Positions 1 to 8,499 of a DNA stretch of 64,000 bases are shown here, in pieces. The position numbers were made by a program, and so were the translations under genes. Position 1 is the stretch's first letter; every line of letters begins with the position of its first letter. Source of the DNA: Rathayibacter sp. VKM Ac-2754. Lineage in GTDB: Bacteria; Actinomycetota; Actinomycetes; Actinomycetales; Microbacteriaceae. The notes below the pieces were generated by a model. It did not search any database, was not told the DNA's origin, and worked only from the letters and a program-made list of their open reading frames with translations. Location: assembly GCF_009807095.1 (NCBI RefSeq), contig NZ_WUCC01000002.1, positions 186,001 to 250,000 on the forward strand. Direction: 5' to 3'.

Positions 1-2
1 AC

Positions 3-1982
3 TACCTCGCCGACCGCTTCCGCGGCGCCGTCTGGGAGGAGGTCATCATCCACCTCCCGCAGCGGGTGCGTCTCGTCTCCCTCAGCGCGACGGTCTCGAA
101 CGCCGAGGAGTTCGGCGACTGGCTGCAGACCGTCCGGGGCGAGACTGAGGTCATCGTGTCGGAGGAGCGTCCCGTGCCGCTCGATCAGCACGTGCTGGTG
201 GGCGGCAAGCTGCTCGACCTCTTCGACTCCTCGGGGCGGGCGGCCACCAACCGGGTCAATCCCGAGCTCGCGCGTCTGGCGCAGGGCGGTTCCCGGGTCG
301 AGCGCGGTGGTCGCGGATCGCAGCGCGGCGGACGCAGCCGCTTCCAGGAGTCGCGCACCGAGGATCTGGTCCCGCGGTCCGAGGTCGTCGAGATCCTCCG
401 CGGCAAGAACCTGCTGCCGGCGATCTTCTTCGTCTTCAGCCGCGCCGGCTGCGACCAGGCGGTCCGGCAGGTCCTCCGCTCGGGCGTCCGGCTGACCGAG
501 CGCCACGAGCGCGACGAGATCCGCGCGATCGTCGAGGAGCGCTGCCGCACGATCCGCGACGAGGACCTCGCCGTCCTCGGCTACTGGGAGTGGCTCGACG
601 GCCTGCAGCGCGGAGTCGCCGCGCACCACGCGGGCATGCTGCCCGCCTTCAAGGAGGTCGTCGAGGAGCTCTTCCTCCGGCGCCTCGTGCGCGTCGTCTT
701 CGCCACCGAGACGCTCGCCCTCGGCATCAACATGCCCGCCCGCACCGTGGTGCTCGAGAAGCTCGAGAAGTTCAACGGCGAGGCGCGGGTCCCGATCACG
801 CCGGGGGAGTACACCCAGCTGACCGGTCGCGCCGGCCGCCGCGGGATCGACGTCGAGGGCCACTCCGTCATCCAGTGGCGCGGCGGGATGAACCCGCAGG
901 CGGTCGCCTCGCTCGCCTCGAGGCGCACGTACCCGCTCAACTCGAGCTTCCGCCCGAGCTACAACATGGCGGCCAACCTCATCGAGCAGTTCGGCCGCAC
1001 CCGCACGCGCGAGATCCTCGAGTCGTCGTTCGCGCAGTTCCAGGCCGACAGATCGGTCGTCGACCTCGCCCGCCGCGTGCGCCAGCAGGAGCAGTCGATG
1101 GAGGGCTACCTCACCGCGATGCAGTGCCACCTCGGCGACTTCGCGGAGTACGCGTCCATCCGCCGCGAGATCGGCGACCTCGAGCGCCGCGGCGCCGTGC
1201 GCAAGGAATCCGCGTCGCACAGCGAGCGCGAGCGGCGTCAGTCGCAGCTCGCCGAACTGCGTCGCCGGATGAAGGCGCACCCCTGCCACGCCTGCTCCGA
1301 CCGCGAGCAGCACGCCCGCTGGGCCGAGCGCTGGTGGAAGCTCCGCAAGGAGACCGACGAGATCGAGCGTCAGATCCGCTCGCGGACGGGCGCCGTCGCG
1401 CGGATCTTCGACCGGATCACCGAGGTCCTCCTCGAGCTCGGCTACTTCCGCCGGGACGACGTGGGCGAGCTGTCGCTGACCCCCAACGGGCGCACCCTGC
1501 GCCGGATCTACGGAGAGCGCGATCTGCTGATCGCGGAGTGCCTCCGGAAGCAGGCCTGGACCGAGCTCGACCCCGCCGGTCTCGCCGCGATGGCCTGCTG
1601 CCTCGTCTTCGAGCCGCGGCGCGAGGAGGGGACCCTCGGCGAGAAGTTCCTGCCGCGCGGCACGTTCCCGGAGGCGCTCGAGAAGACGCAGCTGCTCTGG
1701 GCCCGCCTCGACGACGTGGAGCGGGAGCATCGCCTCCCGGGCAGCAACCCGATCTCGGCCAGCCTCGCCCTCGCGATGAACATGTGGGCGCGCGGCATGC
1801 CGCTGGATGCGGTGCTGCGCGAGGCCGACATGGCGGCCGGCGACTTCGTCCGCTGGTCGAAGCAGACCATCGACCTCCTCGACCAGCTCTCCGTCGTGGC
1901 CGACGGCAAGGTCGGGCGCGCCGCGCGCACCGCTCTCGAGTCCGTCCGCCGGGGGATCGTCGCCTACTCCTCGGTCGCATGA
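3..1982 (+). CDS. DEAD/DEAH-box RNA helicase, HelY/Ski2-like (5' end outside window)
   Basis: The reading frame is open from the first bases of the window, so the N-terminal helicase core lies upstream and this is a partial gene; the GTG at 66 is internal. Visible motifs are motif III (LSATVSNAEEF), a long insert before the second RecA domain, motif V (FATETLALGINMPA) and motif VI (QLTGRAGRRGID). The remaining 430 or so residues match the C-terminal region of Ski2/Mtr4-like helicases, including a CHACSDREQHARW segment. Family members unwind structured RNA in an ATP-dependent way. The stop overlaps the lnt start (ATGA), which suggests translational coupling. Family assignment is firm; the exact substrate is unknown. 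Confidence 0.9.
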   Translation, partial: YLADRFRGAVWEEVIIHLPQRVRLVSLSATVSNAEEFGDWLQTVRGETEVIVSEERPVPLDQHVLVGGKLLDLFDSSGRAATNRVNPELARLAQGGSRVERGGRGSQRGGRSRFQESRTEDLVPRSEVVEILRGKNLLPAIFFVFSRAGCDQAVRQVLRSGVRLTERHERDEIRAIVEERCRTIRDEDLAVLGYWEWLDGLQRGVAAHHAGMLPAFKEVVEELFLRRLVRVVFATETLALGINMPARTVVLEKLEKFNGEARVPITPGEYTQLTGRAGRRGIDVEGHSVIQWRGGMNPQAVASLASRRTYPLNSSFRPSYNMAANLIEQFGRTRTREILESSFAQFQADRSVVDLARRVRQQEQSMEGYLTAMQCHLGDFAEYASIRREIGDLERRGAVRKESASHSERERRQSQLAELRRRMKAHPCHACSDREQHARWAERWWKLRKETDEIERQIRSRTGAVARIFDRITEVLLELGYFRRDDVGELSLTPNGRTLRRIYGERDLLIAECLRKQAWTELDPAGLAAMACCLVFEPRREEGTLGEKFLPRGTFPEALEKTQLLWARLDDVEREHRLPGSNPISASLALAMNMWARGMPLDAVLREADMAAGDFVRWSKQTIDLLDQLSVVADGKVGRAARTALESVRRGIVAYSSVA

Positions 1983-3532
1983 GGGGCGGGATGACGCCGC
2001 CTGCGGGGCGGACTGCTCCGCTGTGGCTCGCGCTGCCGTTGGCTGCTCTCGGCGGCGCGGTGCTCGACCAGGGCTTCCCCGACGCCGACGTCTGGCCGCT
2101 CGCGATCCTCGGGGCGGCCGCGATCCTGCTGGCCCTCGCCGGTCGCGGGTTCTGGAGCGGTGCGCTCGTCGGTCTCGTCGGCGGCGGCGTGTTCTGGGGC
2201 GTCCACATCTCGTGGCTCACGCTCTACCTCGGTCTGGTCCCGTGGGCCGCGCTCGCGGGCCTGCAGGCGATCTTCTTCGCGCTGTCGGCGGGGCTGATGG
2301 CCGTCGTCTCGACGCGGGGGCACCGAGTGTGGACCGGTCCGCTGGGCCGGATGGTCGGGCTGCCCGCGATCCTGGCGGCCCTCTGGGCGGGTCGCGAGAC
2401 GATCACGAACGTCTGGCCCTACGGCGGCTTCGCCTGGGGGAGGCTCGCCCTGTCGCAGTCCACGGGTCCGCTCGCCGAGCTCGCCGCATGGGTCGGCTTC
2501 GCGGGGCTCAGCTTCGTCGTCGCCTTCCTCGCGGCCGCGCTCGCACAGGCGGTCCGCGAGGTCAGCGTCCCCGCGACCGGACGGGTCGCGGCCGTCGCCG
2601 GATTCACGATCGTCGCCCTCGTGTTCCCCGCCTGGCCGGCGCCGACGGAGGGCACGGCGCGCATCGCCGCGATCCAGGGCGACTCCGATGCGGGCCTGTT
2701 CTCGCAGAGCTACCGCGGGCAGATCCTCGAGGACCACACCTCGGCGACCCTGCCCGTCCTCGACGAGGACGTCGACATGGTGGTCTGGCCGGAGAACGGC
2801 GTCGACATCGATCCGACGAGGAACGCGCAGTCGGCCGCGGTGCTCGACTACCTGAGCCGCACGATGGACGCGCCCTTCATCGTCGGCACGATCACGAACC
2901 CCGAGGAGGACGTGTTCTACAACAGCTCGCTGCTGTGGAAGGCGGGGGAGGGAGCGACGCAGGTCTACGACAAGGTCCACCCGGTGCCGTTCGCCGAGTA
3001 CATGCCCGATCGGGCATTCTGGCGGATGTTCGCTCCGGATCTCGTCGACCTCGTCAGTCGCGACTACTCGATCGGCACCCGCTCGAACGTCTTCGACATC
3101 GACGGCATCCTCGCCGGCATCGCGATCTGCTTCGACATCTCGGACGACGCCCTCACCAACGCGATGGTCGACGGCGGTGCGCAGGTGATCCTGGCGCAGA
3201 CGAACAACGCCGACTTCGGCCGCACCGACGAGAGCGTGCAGCAGCTGGCCATCGCCAGGCTCCGGGCCATCGAGACGGGGCGGAGCGTCGTCAACATCTC
3301 GACCGTCGGGACCAGCGCGATCATCGGCCCGGACGGCGCGACGATCGACTCCCTGACATGGTTCGAGCCGGGTGCCATGGTGGACGAGGTCCCCCTCGCC
3401 TCCACCACGACCCCGGCTCTGGTGTGGGCCCGCGACCTCGGCTGGTACTTCCTGGCCGCCGGTCTGATCGCCCTGGTCTCGTTCGTCCTGCGGACGCGCG
3501 AGCCGCGACGACGGGCTCGGGTCCGGCGCTAG
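1979..3532 (+). CDS. lnt: Apolipoprotein N-acyltransferase
   Basis: 517 aa. Lnt transfers an acyl chain to the N-terminal cysteine of lipoproteins at the outer face of the membrane. The first 210 residues hold several hydrophobic membrane segments with the Lnt-like FWGVHISWLTLYLG and WPYGGFAWG stretches. A nitrilase-fold (CN_hydrolase) domain follows with the Glu-Lys-Cys triad at E272 (WPENG), K332 (YDKVHPVPFAEY) and C384 (AICFDISD), and a final membrane helix. I chose the ATG at 1979 because it overlaps the helicase stop; ATG 1991 is an alternative. A lipoprotein substrate candidate is encoded at 16655. The family assignment is strong. Confidence 0.93.
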   Translation: MRGGMTPPAGRTAPLWLALPLAALGGAVLDQGFPDADVWPLAILGAAAILLALAGRGFWSGALVGLVGGGVFWGVHISWLTLYLGLVPWAALAGLQAIFFALSAGLMAVVSTRGHRVWTGPLGRMVGLPAILAALWAGRETITNVWPYGGFAWGRLALSQSTGPLAELAAWVGFAGLSFVVAFLAAALAQAVREVSVPATGRVAAVAGFTIVALVFPAWPAPTEGTARIAAIQGDSDAGLFSQSYRGQILEDHTSATLPVLDEDVDMVVWPENGVDIDPTRNAQSAAVLDYLSRTMDAPFIVGTITNPEEDVFYNSSLLWKAGEGATQVYDKVHPVPFAEYMPDRAFWRMFAPDLVDLVSRDYSIGTRSNVFDIDGILAGIAICFDISDDALTNAMVDGGAQVILAQTNNADFGRTDESVQQLAIARLRAIETGRSVVNISTVGTSAIIGPDGATIDSLTWFEPGAMVDEVPLASTTTPALVWARDLGWYFLAAGLIALVSFVLRTREPRRRARVRR

Positions 3533-3557
3533 ACGCCGATCCGATACCCGCCGCGAC

Positions 3558-3572
3558 CGGCGCTAAGCGCCG
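3558..3572. terminator. Short hairpin between convergent lnt and rbpA
   Basis: Perfect 6-bp arms CGGCGC/GCGCCG around the loop TAA, overlapping the rbpA stop. It lies in the 30-bp gap between convergent genes and may help both terminate. There is no U tract, and such short GC-rich hairpins occur by chance in this genome. Confidence 0.35.
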
Positions 3573-3928
3573 ATCTTGTGCTCCCCGCGTCGGGCGCGGA
3601 GGAAGGCGAGTCGCTCTTCGAGCAGCTCCTCCAGCTCCGCGCGCGTGCGGCGTTCGAGCAGCATGTCCCAGTGGGTGCGGACGGCTTTCTGCTCACCCCG
3701 GTCGATGACGACGGGCTTGGAATCCACCATCAGGATGGCTTCGTGGCCGCATGAGCGGCACTCCCAGGTCTCCGGCGCTTCGGCGTCGGCCGAGAACACC
3801 ATGTCGGTGTCGTAGCCGCAATTCGAGCAGTGGTACTCGTACGTCGAACGCGGTGAGAAGACGACGCCTTCTTCGCTCTGCAGGCTCTGGGATCCGAGCC
3901 TCATGCCGCGCAAGCTTCGATCTGCCAT
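3563..3928 (-). CDS. rbpA: RNA polymerase-binding protein RbpA
   Basis: 121 aa, typical length for the actinobacterial RbpA family. It contacts the primary sigma factor and RNA polymerase and stabilises the open complex. The sequence has the basic N-terminal tail (MADRSLRGMRLG), a central zinc-ribbon-like region with CSNCGYDTD and WECRSCG, and the C-terminal sigma-interacting helices (RTHWDMLLERRTRAELEELLEERL). A strong ribosome binding site (GAGGAG) precedes the ATG. It is convergent with lnt with only 30 bp between stops. Identification is near certain. Confidence 0.97.
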   Translation of the reverse strand: MADRSLRGMRLGSQSLQSEEGVVFSPRSTYEYHCSNCGYDTDMVFSADAEAPETWECRSCGHEAILMVDSKPVVIDRGEQKAVRTHWDMLLERRTRAELEELLEERLAFLRARRGEHKIGA

Positions 3929-4043
3929 TGTGTGGTCTCCTCTCGCTGTGCTCCGACCAGTGTCGACCGCCTACCTGGAGGTGGTCCCGGCGGACCATCC
4001 TTTGCCAGAGAACAATCAGGTCGGAGCGGATTTCCGCGCCTGC

Positions 4044-4832
4044 TCAGCGCTGCGGCCCGGCGCCCCGGAGGAACGCGTCGACGGCCGCCCGAGCGAGGTC
4101 GGTGCGGTCGGTCACGAGCCCGTCGACGCCCAGCTCGAGCAGCTCCGTCATCCGCTGTCGGTCGTTCACGGTCCAGAGGTGGATCTCGCAGCCGGAGGAG
4201 CGCAGGCGCGCCAGGATCCGTGGAGTCGTGACCCGCAACCCGAGCGCGCTCTCGGGCACCTGAAGGGCGTCGACGCCCCGGAGGGCCACGCGCACGACCG
4301 CAGTGGCGTTCGCGTGTGCGGCCACGAGTGCGAGCAGGAACAGGGGAGCGGAGGCGGAGGTCGCCGCCCCGGGAAGCCCTCGGAGGGTGCGCCGGCGGCG
4401 CGACTCCGAGAAGGAGGTGATGAGGACCCGCGACTCGGCGTGAGCGCCCCGCACCGCCGCGATGGTCGCGTCCACCGCCTCACGCGCCTTCACGTCGATG
4501 TTGAAGCGCGCCTCGGGGAAGCGATGGAGCGCCTCCGCGAGGGAGACCGGGTGCTCGCCGCCATCGAGCACGAGCCGCTCGAGCTCCTCGGCGCGGAGGC
4601 GGTCGACGCGGTGCCGATGGCCCGTCTCGTCGACGACCTCGTCGTCGTGCTGGAGGAACGCCACTCCGTCGAGCGAGGCGCGCACGTCGGTCTCGAGCAG
4701 GTCGGCCCCTGCATCGAGGGCCCGCTGGAAGGCGCCGATCGTGTTGCCGAAGCCGCGGGAGCCGAAGCCGCGGTGCGCGAGGACGCGGGGCCGCGGACCC
4801 TCGAGGAAGGGAACGCGGTCCCGGTCGCTCAT
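4044..4832 (-). CDS. Glycerophosphodiester phosphodiesterase family protein
   Basis: 262 aa. The family hydrolyses glycerophosphodiesters to glycerol-3-phosphate and an alcohol. Key motifs are the N-terminal VLAHRGFGSRGFGNTIGAF (catalytic HRG and the N-T pair), LETDVRASLDGVAFLQHDD (metal-binding E-x-D and HD), FNIDVK (metal ligands), and the C-terminal IHLWTVNDRQRM and GVDGLVTDR. There is no signal peptide, so it probably acts in the cytoplasm. It starts 14 bp after the SPFH stop and probably closes the nfeD-SPFH-GDPD operon; no good ribosome binding site is visible, which fits coupling. Confident for family, not for substrate. Confidence 0.92.
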   Translation of the reverse strand: MSDRDRVPFLEGPRPRVLAHRGFGSRGFGNTIGAFQRALDAGADLLETDVRASLDGVAFLQHDDEVVDETGHRHRVDRLRAEELERLVLDGGEHPVSLAEALHRFPEARFNIDVKAREAVDATIAAVRGAHAESRVLITSFSESRRRRTLRGLPGAATSASAPLFLLALVAAHANATAVVRVALRGVDALQVPESALGLRVTTPRILARLRSSGCEIHLWTVNDRQRMTELLELGVDGLVTDRTDLARAAVDAFLRGAGPQR

Positions 4833-4846
4833 CGGCGCGGTGCGGG

Positions 4847-5785
4847 TCAGAAGGACGGGGTCGGGGGAGTGCCGGACGCGTCGCTCGGACGATCGGCTCT
4901 CGCGGCGTTCTGCCCGAACGCGTGACCGACGCCCTTGAGCGCCTCCGTGAGCTCACTCGGGATGACCCAGAGCTTGTTGGCGCTGCCCTCGGCGATCTTC
5001 GGGAGCGTCTGCAGGTACTGGTAGGCGAGCAGCTCGGCGTCGGGGCGGCCGTCGTGGATCGCCTGGAAGACCGTGGTGATGGCCTTCGCCTCACCCTCCG
5101 CGCGGAGGACGGCGGCCTTGGCCTGACCCTCCGCCGCGAGGATGGCGGCCTGACGCTGTCCCTCCGCGTTGAGGATCTGGGACTGCTTCGTCCCCTCCGC
5201 GGTGAGGATGACGGCCCGACGGTCGCGCTCGGCGCGCATCTGCTTCTCCATCGAGTCCTGGATGGACAGGGGCGGGTCGATCGCCTTCAGCTCGACGCGT
5301 CCGACGCGGATGCCCCACTTGCCGGTGGCCTCGTCGAGGACGATGCGCAGCTGTCCGTTGATGTTGTCCCGCGAGGTCAGGGCCTCCTCGAGGTTCAGCC
5401 CGCCGACCACGTTGCGGAGAGTGGTCGTGGTGAGCTGCTCGACGGCACCGAGGTAGTTCGCGATCTCGTACGTCGCGGCGCGCGCGTCCGTCACCTGGAA
5501 GTAGACGACCGTGTCGATCGACACCACGAGGTTGTCCTCGGTGATCACGGGCTGCGGCGGGAAGGAGACGACCTGCTCGCGGAGATCGATCAGCGGGCGG
5601 ACGCGGTCGATGAACGGCACGACGAGGTTCAGGCCGGGGAGGAGGGTCTTGTGGTATTTGCCGAGACGCTCGACGACTCCCGCGGTGGCCTGGGGAATGA
5701 TCCGGATCGACCGGAAAAGGATGGTCAGGACGAAGAGGACGATGGCGACGACGACGACCGTCGTCACGATGGCGGAGGTGTTCAC
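4847..5785 (-). CDS. SPFH/Band 7 (stomatin-like) membrane protein
   Basis: 312 aa from a GTG at 5785, chosen because GAAAGGAGC sits just upstream and the N-terminus then becomes a single membrane helix (residues 2-24) followed by the Band 7 domain (IPQATAGVVERLGKYHKTLLPGLN). A long charged Ala/Glu-rich coiled region follows (ILTAEGTKQSQILNAEGQRQ and repeats). It is the QmcA/stomatin-type partner of NfeD, thought to form membrane microdomain scaffolds. The start overlaps the nfeD stop (GTGA), so the pair is translationally coupled. Confidence 0.93.
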   Translation of the reverse strand: MNTSAIVTTVVVVAIVLFVLTILFRSIRIIPQATAGVVERLGKYHKTLLPGLNLVVPFIDRVRPLIDLREQVVSFPPQPVITEDNLVVSIDTVVYFQVTDARAATYEIANYLGAVEQLTTTTLRNVVGGLNLEEALTSRDNINGQLRIVLDEATGKWGIRVGRVELKAIDPPLSIQDSMEKQMRAERDRRAVILTAEGTKQSQILNAEGQRQAAILAAEGQAKAAVLRAEGEAKAITTVFQAIHDGRPDAELLAYQYLQTLPKIAEGSANKLWVIPSELTEALKGVGHAFGQNAARADRPSDASGTPPTPSF

Positions 5786-6249
5786 GAGGAGCTCCTTTCG
5801 GCGGGGACGACCACGGCCGTCGCGCCTTCGATGGCGGTGACGACGACACGCTCGCCGACTCCGAGCGGGCGGTTCTCGACGAGGGGGGACAGGCGCGCCG
5901 TCCACGTCTCGCCGTTGGCGAGCTTGACCTGACCCGGGCCCGAGCCGGCGATGACGACGCTGCCGGCGAGACCGAGGAGGGCGTCGGAGCCTGTGGGCGT
6001 CGGGTCGCCTCCCCGCTTGAGGAGTCTCAGCAGCGGTGGCCGCACGGTGAACAGCAGCAGGGCTGCGATCACCGCCGCGACGGGGACCTGCACCCAGAAG
6101 GGAGCGCCGACGAGGCCGGTCAGCAGGCCGCCGACACTGCCCACGGCGAGCATCAGGAAGGTGAACTCGAGTGTGATCATCTCGACGATCACGAAGATCA
6201 GAATGAGCGCGAGCCAGAGGATCCACGCGAACTGGGTGACAGCATCCAT
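5782..6249 (-). CDS. NfeD-like membrane protein
   Basis: 155 aa from the ATG at 6249 (GGAAGGAG upstream). It has two to three membrane helices in the first 75 residues and a C-terminal OB-fold NfeD domain (LLGLAGSVVIAGSGPGQVKLANGETWTARL, then VVVTAIEGATAVVVPA). The short form has no ClpP-like protease domain. It is the first gene of an operon with the SPFH protein and GDPD and overlaps the former by 4 bp. NfeD-SPFH pairs are a standard arrangement and their role is tied to membrane organisation. Confidence 0.92.
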   Translation of the reverse strand: MDAVTQFAWILWLALILIFVIVEMITLEFTFLMLAVGSVGGLLTGLVGAPFWVQVPVAAVIAALLLFTVRPPLLRLLKRGGDPTPTGSDALLGLAGSVVIAGSGPGQVKLANGETWTARLSPLVENRPLGVGERVVVTAIEGATAVVVPAERSSS

Positions 6250-6401
6250 TGCCGTTGCTCCTTCCCCACGATGAGCCCTTCCACGGTACCAAGGCCCCCC
6301 GTCAACGGGCTGGGAGGGGGATTGGTAGGCTCCTCGGCGGGCCCTGGGGCCCGTCATCGTGCCCGATCCGGTTCGTCGCCGGCGTCCTGAAGGATCTCCT
6401 C

Positions 6402-7166
6402 GTGTCCAACCCCCTCGCTCCCGGTTCTCTCGACGGCAAGCGGATCCTCGTGACCGGCTCGTCCCGCGGGATCGGCGCCGACACGATCCGCTACTTCGCC
6501 GAGGCCGGCGCCCGCGTCGTCGTCAACTACCGCTCGAAGGCGCCCCGCGCGACGAAGCTCGTCGACCAGATCGTCGCCGCCGGCGGCTCGGCCTTCGCGG
6601 TCGGCTCCGACCTCACCGACGCGGAGTCGCGCTCGGCGCTCTTCGCGCGCATCGAGGAGGAGCTCGGTGGTCTCGACGTCCTCGTGCTGAACGCCTCCGG
6701 GGGCATGGAGAGCAACATGGGGGAGGACTACGCGATGGTCCTCAACCGCGACTCGCAGGTCGCCACGCTCGAGGCGGCGCTCCCGCTGCTCGGCGCCGGG
6801 TCGCGCGTCGTCTTCGTGACGAGCCACCAGGCGCACTTCATCCGCACGACCCCGACGATGCCCGAGTACGAGCCGGTCGCGCTGTCGAAGCGGGCGGGCG
6901 AGGACGCGCTGCGCGAGCGGATCGCCGAGCTGTCGGAGCGGGGCGTCGAGTTCGTCGTCGTCTCGGGCGACATGATCGAGGGCACCATCACGGCGACGCT
7001 CCTCGAGCGCTCGAATCCCGGCGCCATCAGCTCGCGGCGCGAGTCGGCCGGGAAGCTCTACAACGTGGGGGAGTTCGCGGCGGAGGTCGCACTCGCGGCT
7101 GTCGAGCAGATCCCGGCGGACAACACGCGGCTCGTGGGCGACACGTCGGACTTCGTCGCGAAGTAG
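6402..7166 (+). CDS. SDR family protein lacking the catalytic tyrosine
   Basis: 254 aa. The GTG at 6402 is chosen because GAAGGA precedes it and the Rossmann fold begins soon after. The cofactor motif TGSSRGIG is intact (about residues 18-25) and NYRSK suggests NADP(H) preference. The serine region (VTSHQA) is present, but the YxxxK motif reads VALSK: the tyrosine position is valine and the lysine remains. A tyrosine (EYEP) lies seven residues before the lysine. The protein is therefore either a non-catalytic or altered SDR. It is divergent from nfeD with about 150 bp between. Confidence 0.88.
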   Translation: MSNPLAPGSLDGKRILVTGSSRGIGADTIRYFAEAGARVVVNYRSKAPRATKLVDQIVAAGGSAFAVGSDLTDAESRSALFARIEEELGGLDVLVLNASGGMESNMGEDYAMVLNRDSQVATLEAALPLLGAGSRVVFVTSHQAHFIRTTPTMPEYEPVALSKRAGEDALRERIAELSERGVEFVVVSGDMIEGTITATLLERSNPGAISSRRESAGKLYNVGEFAAEVALAAVEQIPADNTRLVGDTSDFVAK

Positions 7167-7192
7167 GCCATCGGCCGGGTGGCCCGCTCAGC

Positions 7193-7289
7193 GCTCGAAT
7201 CGAGATCCACCAGTGTCGGATGGCCGTGTCGACGGCCTGACCTGAAGCTCGTCGGTCTCGATACGCCCCTGCGGGGCTACTCGACCAGC
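7193..7289. repeat. Dispersed composite palindrome, copy A (right arm intact)
   Basis: The right arm at 7254-7289 begins GGTCTCGATACGCCCCTG and ends GGGGCTACTCGACCAGC. It contains the hairpin GCCCCTGCGGGGC and lies downstream of a degenerate left arm (TCGAGATCCAC at 7200-7210). Related copies occur at 27508-27634 and 57173-57295. It lies in the 405-bp gap between the SDR gene and yaeQ (7167-7571). That gap otherwise holds only an AT-rich palindrome, ATAATG-CA-CATTAT, at 7370-7383. Confidence 0.8.
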
Positions 7290-7571
7290 GTGGGGGCCGA
7301 TGCGCGCCGATGACGGCGGGCACGTGCTTCGGGTGCAGGAGCGCTTGTCGGCACTCGTGCCTTGATCCGATAATGCACATTATGTCAGTTTGCTCTGCGG
7401 AAGATGCACGAATGGGATCCCCTCCTACGAGTCGGCGAGTGAAACGCTGTCGACGGAGTGAATGCCTCCTGCCGGGCCGTTCTTGCGTGGAGGCGCGCGA
7501 ACCTGATGCCCCCACCGGCGCCGTAGAAGCTTCGCGCTGCTCGATGAGCGAGAGGACATAAGCTCGCCCAC

Positions 7572-8114
7572 ATGGCAGCCGGCGCAGTGATGCACAACTT
7601 CGCCATACAGCTGGCTGATGTGGACCGCGGCGTCTACGAAGACATCACGCTGCGGGCCGCTCGGCACCCGTCCGAGACCGACGCGTACATGATGACGCGC
7701 GTGCTCGCCTACTGCCTCGAATACGTGGAGGGGATCACCTTCAGCGAGGGGATCTCGTCGACGGCGACCGAGCCGGCGGTGCTGGTCCGCGATCTCACCG
7801 GCAGGCTGACCACGTGGATCGAGGTGGGCGCGCCGGATGCCGAGCGACTGCACTTCGGGAGCAGGCTGGCCGACCGCACGACGGTCTACACGCATCGCAA
7901 CCCGGAGAAGGTGATCGCGGCGTGGTCCGGCAAGCGCGTCCACCAGCTCGAGCAGATCACCGTGCAGAGCTTCGACCACGGGTTTCTGGATGCCGCGGTC
8001 GCGGTACTCGAGCGCCGCAACACGCTGACCGTGTCGGTCGTCGAGGGGCAGCTGTATCTCGAGTTCAACGGCGTGACGTCGAGCAGCGACATCCACGTGC
8101 ATCAGCTGGGCTGA
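7572..8114 (+). CDS. yaeQ: YaeQ family protein
   Basis: 180 aa, the usual length of the family. The YaeQ signature RHPSETDAYMMTRVLAYCLEY is clear, as are LTTWIEVGAPDAERL, the Y-T-H-R segment, and the C-terminal half ending in SSDIHVHQLG. YaeQ adopts a PD-(D/E)xK nuclease-like fold; its biological role is not established. Start is the ATG at 7572; ATG 7590 (MHNFAIQL) matches the family N-terminus better and is an alternative. It is a single gene with no obvious partner. Confidence 0.9.
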   Translation: MAAGAVMHNFAIQLADVDRGVYEDITLRAARHPSETDAYMMTRVLAYCLEYVEGITFSEGISSTATEPAVLVRDLTGRLTTWIEVGAPDAERLHFGSRLADRTTVYTHRNPEKVIAAWSGKRVHQLEQITVQSFDHGFLDAAVAVLERRNTLTVSVVEGQLYLEFNGVTSSSDIHVHQLG

Positions 8115-8207
8115 GCCGGCGCGAGAGGGTGCTCAGCGTTGCGGGAGCTTCGCGGCGGGAGCGGTGATGGCGCGTCGCGCTGCCCGGTTGCCTCTGCGCT
8201 GAGACCC

Positions 8208-8351
8208 ATGTGTGCACCCTCGCACGCAGTCGCCCCGCTGCCCGCAGCACCGCCGGATCTGTGGCGGCGCTACCTCGACGTGATTTTCGACGGGCTCCGG
8301 CCAGACGGTGCGCACCCGCTCCACGGCGATTCGTCGACGGCTACCCGCTGA
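8208..8351 (+). pseudogene. Remnant of a TetR-family regulator C-terminus
   Basis: The 385-bp gap between yaeQ and the CWB2 gene holds no intact gene. In one frame it encodes APPDLWRRYLDVIFDGLRP followed by DGAHPLHGDS, which resembles the end of the ligand-binding domain of many actinobacterial TetR regulators (pattern LWRRYL..llDGLRP..A.PL). No helix-turn-helix precedes it and the upstream frame looks non-coding, so I read it as a decayed gene fragment. The resemblance is by memory only. Confidence 0.45.
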
Positions 8352-8499
8352 GTTCACGCGCGGCATCGAAGAAGTTCCCCGTCCCGGCACCACTGGACCC
8401 TGCGGGAACGCTGAGCTTCGTTTCCAGTAATCGAGAGTTTGTCAGTTCGCGGAGACGACCGCTCCTTTAGCCGCGCGGGGCCGCTACAGTCGAGACATC

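Noticed and set aside
590-1978. Long open frame continuing upstream of lnt in frame 2
   Set aside because: It is an Arg/Ala/Pro-rich shadow of the helicase gene; lnt homology begins only at 1979.
7385-7606. 73-aa minus frame containing FYGAGGGIRFARL
   Set aside because: It lacks a ribosome binding site, overlaps the yaeQ start and has a composition unlike coding sequence; such strings are common in spurious frames.
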